Shown here: positions 30,588 to 38,148 of the stretch, piece by piece
How the letters are laid out: every line of letters starts with the position of its first letter
How positions within the stretch are numbered: the first letter of the stretch is position 1
Source of the DNA: Candidatus Cloacimonadota bacterium
GTDB lineage: Bacteria; Cloacimonadota; Cloacimonadia; Cloacimonadales; Cloacimonadaceae
Direction of reading: 5' to 3'
DNA: 38,148 nucleotides
Assembly: GCA_028695495.1 (NCBI GenBank)
Contig: JAQVIX010000016.1
Location: 1-38,148, forward strand
The notes under the pieces: generated by a model
Told to the model about the DNA's origin: nothing
The model's input: the letters and a program-made list of their open reading frames with translations, nothing else
Databases searched by the model: none
Program-made: the position numbers and the translations under genes

Positions 30588-31871
30588 TCATCTTGAAAAT
30601 CTCTGTGGCTTCAGCCTTAATATAAAGCGATCTCCACATATCCACACTTTGTCATCGCTTATGGCACACACATTTTTAAACATCGTGCTGTGGAAGGTGT
30701 TGTAGTTTATAGTCCAATTGGCTCCTGAATCTTGAGAGCTATAGATCAGCCCATAAAGTCCGGTCATCCACATTTTTGTGCCTTGAGGGCTGGCGACAAT
30801 GGATTTTATCTCCCTTTGTGACGGATGCTTTACGGAGGTCCAGGTTTGCCCCATGTCCACAGATTTATACAACTTGGCACTTGATCGGTATCCTCCTACC
30901 CACAGGGTGTTATCCGGAGCCTGGTATATTTGGTTCATTTCATACTCATCACTCAGCTTCCTGGTCCAAGTGCTCCCGCCATTGGTGGATACCAAAATCC
31001 CCTGTCCGGGCATAATGATGGTATCTCCATTAGCCCATATATCGCTGTAGGTATAGCTTCCGGGATTCTTAATCTGAGTCCAGCTCTTGCCGCCATCAAC
31101 CGTCTTTTTGATTGCCCCATATATGGAATTGATATACACCGTGTTTGCATCTTCTGCAAATACACCGCAATACTGTTCATCTGGGATGGTGCCAGCATCT
31201 ACGCTGCTGAAAGTGATACCACCATTTTCGGTCTTCAAGACCGTATTTTGATTGCCCACAATCCAGCCCTGGTCTTGATTGAGCCAGTGCATGTCCATCA
31301 GATAAGCATTGCTGCCGCTATCAATATTGCTCTAGGTATCACCACCATCGGTGCTCTTTTTGATCATGCCTCCGCTACCACAGATAAAGCCGTTGTACTC
31401 ATTATGAAAATAGATTCTGTTGATGTAAGTATTCTGAGGAAACTCAAGCACATCCCAGAGCATTGGAGGCATGGTAAGGGTGGCGTCCTCGCTATAAACC
31501 TCGCCGGCGTCGTTTTTGGCATAAGCCCTCACATAGTATGTAGTTCCAGGCTCAAGATCGGCAAAGTTGCAGAATCGTTTGTAGGGAAGCACAGCATCCT
31601 CATCTTCTGCACCAAACTTGTGGTTTGAACCGCTCATATCCGGTTTGGGAGACGTGCCCCAACATATTGCACGCTCGGTCAGACGTGAGGAGCCACGCGA
31701 AACTACTTTCATTTCTGCAAAGGCAATTCTTTCCATGATGATATGTAAAGATGATATCTCCACTACCGGTAGCTTGGTCTCCGGGGCGGTGGGTTTTTTT
31801 GAACAAGAAAGGCTAAGCCCTATCATGATTAAAACAAAAATGGCTCGAAATAAACGCTGGGCGGTATTCAT
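30588..31871 (-). pseudogene. YCF48/BNR-repeat lipoprotein gene with one in-frame amber codon
   Basis: One 428-codon frame is cut by TAG at 31332-31334. Both halves are in the same frame, so this is a nonsense change, not a frameshift. The first half starts with a lipobox (LSLSC near residue 23) and a fibronectin-like part. The second half has repeated GxxW units (GKSWTQIKN, GSTWTRK, GQTWTSVKH, GANWTINYN), typical of YCF48/BNR beta-propellers. TGG to TAG at a conserved GDTW-like site is the simplest reading. It could be a strain-specific pseudogene, a sequencing error or readthrough. Confidence 0.75.
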
Positions 31872-32148
31872 AATGAACTCCTATATTTTATCTGATTACA
31901 ATATTTTGACACAGCAGGATTTTCGTCAAGCTCTTTTCGCGGCAAAAGCTGTAAAAATCGCAATGAGTTCGAGTGGAATGGTGTGGATTCGCAGGGTAAA
32001 AAGCTGCCGGTATCTATTTTATGCGCCTGAGACAGGATAAGTGGGTGCTGAAGCTGAAATAGAGCATAATAAATAACAATATCAAGGACTTGTGGTATAC
32101 GCCATGAGTCCTTTTTTTGCGTGTTTTGCATGAGAACATGAAACAAAA

Positions 32149-32222
32149 CCCCAGCCCCCCTTGTAATTGATGGCACAAAACTCCCTCGGGTTTTGTACCA
32201 TCAATTACAAGGGGGGCTGGGG
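32149..32222. repeat. Large near-perfect inverted repeat in host intergenic DNA
   Basis: Two 33-bp arms (32149-32181 and 32190-32222, one mismatch) with an 8-nt loop. Arms start CCCCAGCCCCCCTTGTAATT and end with ACAAAAC next to the loop. No U-tract follows on either strand. A MITE-like element, a repeated intergenic hairpin or a structural RNA are possible. Confidence 0.85.
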
Positions 32223-32345
32223 GATAAAAAGGATTTCATCAAACATGCCTGTCACTCAGGGTGATCGTGCCCAAATATTTGCATGCTCATATTGAGGCAC
32301 TAACACTCTGGGCTAGCTAAAATGCCGTTCCTCCGGAACTTTGAA

Positions 32346-32774
32346 GGCTGCGCAAGCGCAGGTTGATTAGATTCTGGCGCATGGTGTGTGGAATTTGGTG
32401 ATAATACACTCTCGTTTCTTCATTTATCACGATGCTTAAAATAAATCCCATTTTGTCCACTCCTTGTCCACTATAGTTATATTGGGTAGCAGAGTGATGT
32501 TTTCTAAATATCAGTTTTTGCTGCCTGCGTGAGGCGTGGCGTGCCTAAGCCACGGGGCGAAGCTGTCTCCTCGCTTTGCGTTGCAATGAATGATGGCGGC
32601 TGCGCAAGCGCAGGTTGATCATAGCTGGCGCATGGTGTATGCAAATTACTCAGGATTCCTGAAGTCCTGCTCGCTTGTATAGGGCGTAAGTAGCGTGAAA
32701 GGCGGCAAGATGCCGCTATTACTCTTCTGTGGCAAGATGCCACAGCCACCCTCTGCCAAATCGGAGTTTGGCAG
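32346..32774. repeat. Degenerate host intergenic repeats and hairpins
   Basis: The 31872-32952 interval has no supported gene. A GGCTGCGCAAGCGCAGGTTG unit with following sequence occurs at 32346-32387 and 32597-32637. Three hairpins follow: GCGGCAAGATGCCGC (32702-32716), TGTGGCAAGATGCCACA (32728-32744) and CTGCCAAA/TTTGGCAG (32753-32774). Such clusters look like remnants of repeated elements. Confidence 0.55.
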
Positions 32775-32952
32775 ACCAAGTACCAGTCCGAGCGTCAGCA
32801 TCTAATAAACCATTGCGAAGCTCGCGAGCAATACCGCCATCATTCATCATTCATTATTCATTTGCGAGCTTGCGAGCAATACACCTAACACCTGCGAAGC
32901 GCATCGCAGGAAACTGCTTGACAAGAAAAGCCTTTATCCTTGTTTGCAATAT

Positions 32953-33468
32953 GTGAAAAAACCACGATTATACACTTGCGAGATCAAGCGCTACCGGCAG
33001 ATAGCCCCAGAGCTATGTGCTGTATGCCCGCGCGTGCTCAAATGCCGGTCATTTCGAGCCTGGTATAGTATTTACCATCAGGAATATCTCAATTTTGTGT
33101 TGGACATCGTGGATAAATTCCCCGAAAAATATGAACTGGAGGTTTATTTCATGGCAGAAAAGCAACACTTTGTGCAGATCGTGGATATGGCGACCGGCAA
33201 AATCGACCGCATCGCCAATCTGAAAGAGATCAACGCCATGAGCGCCGAAGAGAAACTGGCGCTTTCCCGCAACAAAAACCTATTTGTAGTCACCCACCGT
33301 CTGGAACCCATCGTAAAAGTGGAGATGAAGCGGACGGTGATCAGCAGCCCCATGGATTTTGCCAATCCTGAAGCACAGGAGGCAGAGAAAGAAGCACCCA
33401 AGGCAAAGGAAATCCCAGCGGTAGAAGCGTCTGCCCCTGCCAAGCCCAAAACGCGCAAGAAGAGCTAA
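32953..33468 (+). CDS. Small conserved-looking host protein with Cys motif and Ala/Pro/Lys-rich tail
   Basis: A 171-residue frame from GTG 32953 (a TTG at 32944 is also possible). Start is uncertain: an internal ATG at 33150 (MAEKQHFVQ) has GGAGG nine nt upstream. The part before it contains a real-looking LCAVCPRVLKC cysteine cluster. The C-terminal part ends in a basic, Ala/Pro-rich stretch (KPKTRKKS). Not recognised; a ribosome- or nucleic-acid-associated role is only a guess. Confidence 0.5.
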   Translation: MKKPRLYTCEIKRYRQIAPELCAVCPRVLKCRSFRAWYSIYHQEYLNFVLDIVDKFPEKYELEVYFMAEKQHFVQIVDMATGKIDRIANLKEINAMSAEEKLALSRNKNLFVVTHRLEPIVKVEMKRTVISSPMDFANPEAQEAEKEAPKAKEIPAVEASAPAKPKTRKKS

Positions 33469-33596
33469 ACTGCCGCTACTGGTAAAAAAAAGCTTTTCAA
33501 AATAGTGCCTTGTAAAAAGATGGCGCAAATGAGGAAATTTGGATTCAGGTGACTGAATCAAAATAGGTCAGTATTGTATTGACCAAGGAGATAGCT

Positions 33597-33965
33597 ATGT
33601 TTACACTGGATGAGAAGCATCTGGATGAAGCAAAGAAGATCGCCGCAGCAAACCGCAAAAAGAAACGCTGCGACGAGTGTTATGATCGCGGTTGGATTGG
33701 TGTAACCGATGAGAACCTGCTGGTATTATGTGCGCGCTGCGTGGATATGGATACAGCCGTGGATGGCTGGAAAGAATATGTAAGCCAGCATGAAGAGCTA
33801 AAAGAGCATTTTGCCGAGCTATTTGAAGAAGCCGCCGAAGCAGAAGCGCCCGAACAGGATAACCACCCTACTCAACAGATTTATGACCACAAGAAATCCC
33901 ATCCCGTAGCCCGGACTGCCTACGTTCCGGGACCCAAACGCACAGGAAGAGCCAAGAAAGTTTAA
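33597..33965 (+). CDS. Small zinc-ribbon host protein
   Basis: A 122-residue protein from ATG 33597, with AAGGAG six nt upstream. It has CDECYDRGWIGVTDENLLVL followed by CARC, a CxxC...CxxC zinc-ribbon pair, an acidic helical middle and a basic tail. It ends 6 nt before ileS, so it is probably co-transcribed with it. Function is unknown. Confidence 0.6.
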   Translation: MFTLDEKHLDEAKKIAAANRKKKRCDECYDRGWIGVTDENLLVLCARCVDMDTAVDGWKEYVSQHEELKEHFAELFEEAAEAEAPEQDNHPTQQIYDHKKSHPVARTAYVPGPKRTGRAKKV

Positions 33966-33971
33966 GTAATT

Positions 33972-36900
33972 ATGTACAAAAATATCGATCTGAAGGAAAA
34001 CCCCCGGGATTTGGAAGCCCGGGTACGCGCTTATTGGAATAGCCAGGATACGGCAAATAAAAGCATCTGCAACCGTGCTGATGCCCCCCAATTTATCTTT
34101 TACGAAGGTCCCCCCACCGCCAATGGCAAGCCAGGCATCCACCACGTATTGGCGCGCACGCTCAAAGATAGCGTTTGCCGCTATAAAACCATGCAGGGCT
34201 TTCAGGTAAGGCGCAAGGCGGGCTGGGATACCCACGGACTGCCCGTGGAGATCGAGGTGGAAAAGCTGTTGGGGCTGAGCGACAAGCGCGAAATCGAAGA
34301 ATATGGCGTGGAAGCCTTTTGCACCAAATGCCGCGAATCCGTATTCTCCTACGAAAAGCTCTGGCGCGAGATGACCGAGCTAATGGCGTATTGGATCGAT
34401 TTGGATAACCCCTATATCACACTGGATAATAACTATATCGAATCCGTTTGGTGGATTTTGGATAACTTCTTTAAGCGGGATCTCATCTATAAGGCGCACA
34501 AAATAGTGCCATATTGCCCCTCCTGCGGCACCCCGCTTTCTTCCCACGAAGTGGCACAAGGCTACAAAGACGTGGAAGACCCCTCCGTATTTGTAAAGTT
34601 CAAAGCGCTGGATGCCGAAAACACCTTTTACCTCGCCTGGACTACCACGCCCTGGACTCTGATCTCCAATGTGGCGCTGGCGGTAAATCCGGATGAAGCT
34701 TATGTAAAAGTAAGGCACAACGATGAATACCTGATTTTGGCAAAAGCCAGACTGGAAGTATTGGATGGCGAATATGAGATTCTGGAGGAGTTTGGCGGCA
34801 GCGCGCTGGAAAACAGGCGCTACGAGCCGCTCTTTACTTTTGTGGAAGTGGATAAAGCTGCCTGGATTATCGGGCTGGCGGATTACGTATCCATGAGCGA
34901 CGGCACCGGAGTGGTGCACACGGCGCCTGCCTTTGGTGCAGACGACTACTCGCTGGGCATGAAGTACGATTTGCCTTTCGTAAACCCCGTAGATGGCGAA
35001 GGCAAGTTCAATGACAAGATTACCCCCTGGGCGGGAGTCTTTGTAAAAACGGCAGATAAGGAGATTATCCGCCATTTGAAGGATGCGGGTGCGCTCTATC
35101 GCCGCGAGCAGATCAAACATAACTATCCGCATTGCTGGCGCTGCACCAGTCCGCTTATCTATTACGCCCGCGAAAGCTGGTATATCCGCACCACGCGCTT
35201 CAAAGAACAGCTGATTGAGAATAATGCCCAGATCAAGTGGTACCCCAGCTTTGTAGGTGAAAAGCGCTTTGGCGAATGGCTGGAAAACAACGTGGATTGG
35301 GCGCTTAGCCGCGACCGCTTTTGGGGAACCCCTCTAAATATCTGGGTGTGTGAGGATTGCGGGCATAAACGCTCCATCGGCTCCATTCATGAGCTTGCAC
35401 AGGTAGGCAAGATGCTTTCCGGCGAAGCGGTAAGCCCGGAAATTGAGCTGCATCGCCCTTATATCGATGATGTATATCTCCCCTGCGAAAAGTGCGGCAA
35501 AAGGATGCTGCGCACGCCGGAAGTGATTGACTGTTGGTTCGATAGCGGCGCCATGCCCTTTGCCCAGTGGCACTATCCCTTTGAAAACTCCGAATGCTTT
35601 GATACAGAGCTTTTCCCGGCAGATTTTATCTCCGAAGGCATAGACCAAACCCGCGGCTGGTTCTATAGCATGCTCACCATTTCCACCTTACTCAAAGGCG
35701 TATCTTCCTTCAAAAGCTGCCTGGTGAACGACCTTATTTTGGATAAACAGGGGCAGAAAATGAGCAAAAGCCGTGGCAATAGCGTTGACCCCATCCAGCT
35801 AATGCAGGATTACGGCGCCGATGCCATCCGCTGGTATCTCTTGGAAGTAAGCCCGCCCTGGGTGCCCACCCGCTTCGATGTGGATGGCGTGCGCGAGGTG
35901 CAAAGCAAGTTCATCGGCACCCTGAAAAACGTTTATTCTTTCTACGCTACTTATGCCAATATCGATGGCTTTGATGCGGCGAAATATCCGCATAACTGGC
36001 AGCGCACGGCGGAGATCGACCGCTGGATCGTCTCCCGCTTGCACAGCCTTAGCCAAAAGGCGCGGGAATATACTGATGTATATGATTTTACCCGCAGCGT
36101 GCGCGGCATTCAGAGTTTTGTAATAGATGAGCTTTCAAACTGGTATGTGCGCCGCAGCCGCAGGCGTTTTTGGAGCTTTGAGCTGGATGAAGATAAGGTG
36201 CAGGCATATCGCACTTTACATGCCGTTTTGGTGGAAGTATGCAAGCTAATTGCCCCCTTCGTGCCCTATTTGGCAGAGGAGCTGTATCTGGCGCTTACCG
36301 GTGGCGAAAGCGTGCATTTAGAGGATTATCCCTTAGGCGATCCGCAGTATATCGATGAAGCGCTCGAGCGCAATATGCAGGCGGTGATAGACGTGGTTTC
36401 CTTGGGCAGAACCGCCCGCGGCGAGTGCCAGATCAAGATTCGCCAACCCTTGGGCAGCATGTATGTGCCGGCAAAGCTCAAACCCCTTATTCAGGACATG
36501 GAATCCCTCATCAAAGAGGAAGTAAATATCCATGAAATCATTTATATGGCGGAAGATAGCGATTTTGTGCAATATGAGCTAAAACCTTCTTTCAAGGTGA
36601 TGGGTCCCAAATATGGCGCCAAGATGAAGAGCATCGCCAGCGCTTTGGCACTGGTAAATGGCGCCGAAGCCCTGCGTGCCTTTGCCGCAGAAGGCGTATT
36701 CCGCCTGGATTTGGCGGGGGAGAGCTATCAGCTATTGCCCGAAGACCTGCAAGTGCAGATTCTTGCGCGCGAGGGCTATGTATTTGCCAATATGAAGGAT
36801 ATCTACGTTGCTCTGGATACCCGCCTTTCCGAAGAGCTTATCTTGGAAGGATATGCCCGCGAATTGATCAATAAAATCCAGTTTTCCCGCAAAGAGCAAG

Positions 36901-37097
36901 GCTTTGAGATTATGGACCGCGTGGATTTGCATCTTGTGGCAGATGCCGAAGTGCAAAAAGCGGTAGCGCGCTATGAAGAATATCTGAAAAATGAAACCTT
37001 GTGCAACAGCATTAGTTACAAAGAAATAGCAGGAATGCAGGAAGTGGATGTGAACGGTAAAAGCGTAATGCTAAAGGTGCAAAAAGCAGGTAAATAA
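33972..37097 (+). CDS. ileS: Isoleucyl-tRNA synthetase
   Basis: This 1041-residue class I synthetase charges tRNA-Ile. Signatures are GPPTANGKPGIHH (HIGH region, about 46-58), WDTHGLPVE, an editing domain near 200-400, and QKMSKSRGNS (KMSKS, about 595). Cys pairs VCEDCGH and PCEKCGK are in the connective peptide region. Length and sequence style fit the IleS2 (eukaryote-like) type found in many bacteria, which is often less sensitive to mupirocin. No strong ribosome-binding site precedes it; it may be coupled to the gene upstream. Confidence 0.95.
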   Translation: MYKNIDLKENPRDLEARVRAYWNSQDTANKSICNRADAPQFIFYEGPPTANGKPGIHHVLARTLKDSVCRYKTMQGFQVRRKAGWDTHGLPVEIEVEKLLGLSDKREIEEYGVEAFCTKCRESVFSYEKLWREMTELMAYWIDLDNPYITLDNNYIESVWWILDNFFKRDLIYKAHKIVPYCPSCGTPLSSHEVAQGYKDVEDPSVFVKFKALDAENTFYLAWTTTPWTLISNVALAVNPDEAYVKVRHNDEYLILAKARLEVLDGEYEILEEFGGSALENRRYEPLFTFVEVDKAAWIIGLADYVSMSDGTGVVHTAPAFGADDYSLGMKYDLPFVNPVDGEGKFNDKITPWAGVFVKTADKEIIRHLKDAGALYRREQIKHNYPHCWRCTSPLIYYARESWYIRTTRFKEQLIENNAQIKWYPSFVGEKRFGEWLENNVDWALSRDRFWGTPLNIWVCEDCGHKRSIGSIHELAQVGKMLSGEAVSPEIELHRPYIDDVYLPCEKCGKRMLRTPEVIDCWFDSGAMPFAQWHYPFENSECFDTELFPADFISEGIDQTRGWFYSMLTISTLLKGVSSFKSCLVNDLILDKQGQKMSKSRGNSVDPIQLMQDYGADAIRWYLLEVSPPWVPTRFDVDGVREVQSKFIGTLKNVYSFYATYANIDGFDAAKYPHNWQRTAEIDRWIVSRLHSLSQKAREYTDVYDFTRSVRGIQSFVIDELSNWYVRRSRRRFWSFELDEDKVQAYRTLHAVLVEVCKLIAPFVPYLAEELYLALTGGESVHLEDYPLGDPQYIDEALERNMQAVIDVVSLGRTARGECQIKIRQPLGSMYVPAKLKPLIQDMESLIKEEVNIHEIIYMAEDSDFVQYELKPSFKVMGPKYGAKMKSIASALALVNGAEALRAFAAEGVFRLDLAGESYQLLPEDLQVQILAREGYVFANMKDIYVALDTRLSEELILEGYARELINKIQFSRKEQGFEIMDRVDLHLVADAEVQKAVARYEEYLKNETLCNSISYKEIAGMQEVDVNGKSVMLKVQKAGK

Positions 37098-38148
37098 TGT
37101 CGTCTGAAAAGAGATTGGAGGATACCATTACAAACTTTTGTTTCAATTGTGGGAAGGAAGTACCCGAAAAGGCGAAGTTTTGTCCGGCGTGTGGGGAAAA
37201 CCTCAAGGTTTTAAGCGTGAAGGAAGAGCAAGCGCCAGAAACGGCAAAGAAAGACAGAGATAGCGGCTCGATTCCCAAGTATCAGGAGCTTATCGGAAAA
37301 AGCTTTACCTTGCTGAATCCGGGTGATAGCTTTCAGGGCTATACCATTTTGAAGATGATCAATAAGGATTCTGAAGGCATCAAGTATATTGCGCAAAAAG
37401 ATAATAAAGACCATGTCTTAAAAGTATTTAATCGCAGCAGTTTCCAAAACGTAAATACCCTGTATTCCCTGCAAATGATGTTCAGCCGTTTAAATAAATT
37501 GCAGGATGCACATATTGCCAAAGTGGTGGAGATCAATCAAACCCATATCCCTGCCTATATGGCGGCGGAATATGTGCATGGCATCTCGCTGGCGGAGATG
37601 AAGAAATACAACCCCGAACGCCTGGATGAAGCCTTCATGCGCCCCGTGCTCAAGATGCTGGTGGAAACTACCATTCTCATTCGCCGGCAGGGACTTACCA
37701 TTACAAATTTGGAGGCTTCCGGCATCATGCTCAGCAGTGCAGATGAGCCTATCATCCTTTCCAGCGGCATCGACTATGAAGATGTGGACGAGCGTGAAGA
37801 CCTCTTTACTTTGGCGAAGCTCACCGCACAGATGCTTTCCCAAGCTACTTTTGCCACCAAAATCTATGGAGATGACAGCCTGCGTGAACATAAATATCAA
37901 TATATCAATGGCGTAAGTATTGAACTTAATAAGATTTTGGGGGAATGCCTGCACCGCAATATCATTCAGCGTTATGCCACTTTGGAAGATTTGAAACATG
38001 CTTTGGAGGCTTTGGGAAGTGTAGCGGAAATCTGGACTCAATCCGAGCAAAGAACCCTTGAATCCCGAAATGGCGACGTGGATATCCGGGGTCCCAAACG
38101 CCGCATTGAATACGGTTTTTGGATTCTGGTAATTCTCGTGCTTGGGCT
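37097..38148 (+). CDS. Zinc-ribbon, degenerate protein-kinase-like membrane protein (partial)
   Basis: ATG overlaps the ileS stop by 1 nt (TAATG) and the frame is open to the end of the window, giving at least 350 residues. N-terminal Cys15, 18, 29 and 32 form a zinc ribbon (NFCFNCGK, KFCPACGE). Then a kinase-like fold shows HVLKVF for the ATP-binding lysine, but the HRD and DFG positions (TITNLEASGIML, SSGIDYED) lack catalytic residues. A hydrophobic helix begins at the window edge. It is probably a pseudokinase linked to a membrane; the C-terminal part is outside the window. Confidence 0.65.
   Translation, partial: MSSEKRLEDTITNFCFNCGKEVPEKAKFCPACGENLKVLSVKEEQAPETAKKDRDSGSIPKYQELIGKSFTLLNPGDSFQGYTILKMINKDSEGIKYIAQKDNKDHVLKVFNRSSFQNVNTLYSLQMMFSRLNKLQDAHIAKVVEINQTHIPAYMAAEYVHGISLAEMKKYNPERLDEAFMRPVLKMLVETTILIRRQGLTITNLEASGIMLSSADEPIILSSGIDYEDVDEREDLFTLAKLTAQMLSQATFATKIYGDDSLREHKYQYINGVSIELNKILGECLHRNIIQRYATLEDLKHALEALGSVAEIWTQSEQRTLESRNGDVDIRGPKRRIEYGFWILVILVLG

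Noticed and set aside
34380-35132. 250-codon minus-strand frame in ileS
   Set aside because: Antisense shadow of ileS.
37490-38050. 186-codon minus-strand frame near the window end
   Set aside because: Antisense to the zinc-ribbon/kinase-like gene, which is open, coupled to ileS and has clear CxxC motifs.

Overview
The window holds one complete, sharply bounded Mu-like transposable prophage inside a bacterial chromosome. It runs from 127 to 30277 (30,151 bp). Both ends carry the same 34-bp terminal sequence in inverted orientation (33/34 identical), starting TGTAAAG, and the insertion is flanked by a perfect 5-bp target duplication, TTTCT (122-126 and 30278-30282). Multiple copies of a 20-21-bp motif lie just inside both ends and are probably transposase-binding sites.

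Phage transcription runs mostly right to left on the minus strand. At the right are a LexA/CI-type repressor and a membrane zinc-ribbon protein on the plus strand, an operator region, and a Cro/Ner-like gene facing the other way. The early region follows: small proteins, a plus-strand moron-like gene next to an unusually structured non-coding segment, a MuA-type DDE transposase with a nine-copy Cys-Glu-Pro repeat, a MuB-type ATPase, a GemA-like protein, lysis candidates, a DUF3164 protein and an HTH protein. A strong terminator (20009-20037) closes it.

The late region starts at a promoter-like 64-bp sequence (19931-19994) that is repeated almost identically at 12995-13058. It encodes a small terminase candidate, a diversity-generating retroelement (DGR), large terminase, MuF, portal, a single-polypeptide protease/scaffold/major capsid protein, two paralogous tail-tube-like proteins, a tail assembly chaperone pair that probably uses a -1 frameshift, tape measure, hub and distal tail proteins. 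No sheath gene is seen, so a siphovirus-type tail is likely.

The most interesting system is the DGR. A lectin/FGE-like target protein ends in a variable repeat (17352-17471). A template repeat lies downstream (17194-17313), followed by a reverse transcriptase with the DGR-type SQ motif. Over 120 aligned positions all 18 differences fall on template adenines. No Avd gene is visible; instead a small beta-rich protein overlaps the end of the RT gene.

The host DNA (1-126 and 30278-38148) carries a YCF48/BNR-repeat lipoprotein gene broken by one amber codon, about 1 kb of repeat-rich intergenic DNA, two small conserved-looking genes, isoleucyl-tRNA synthetase and a partial zinc-ribbon/degenerate-kinase membrane protein. 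The host is a Gram-negative-type bacterium, judging from the lipoprotein and the long IleRS. A Cloacimonadota or other Bacteroidetes-Chlorobi-Fibrobacteres relative is a guess from style, not shown by the sequence.
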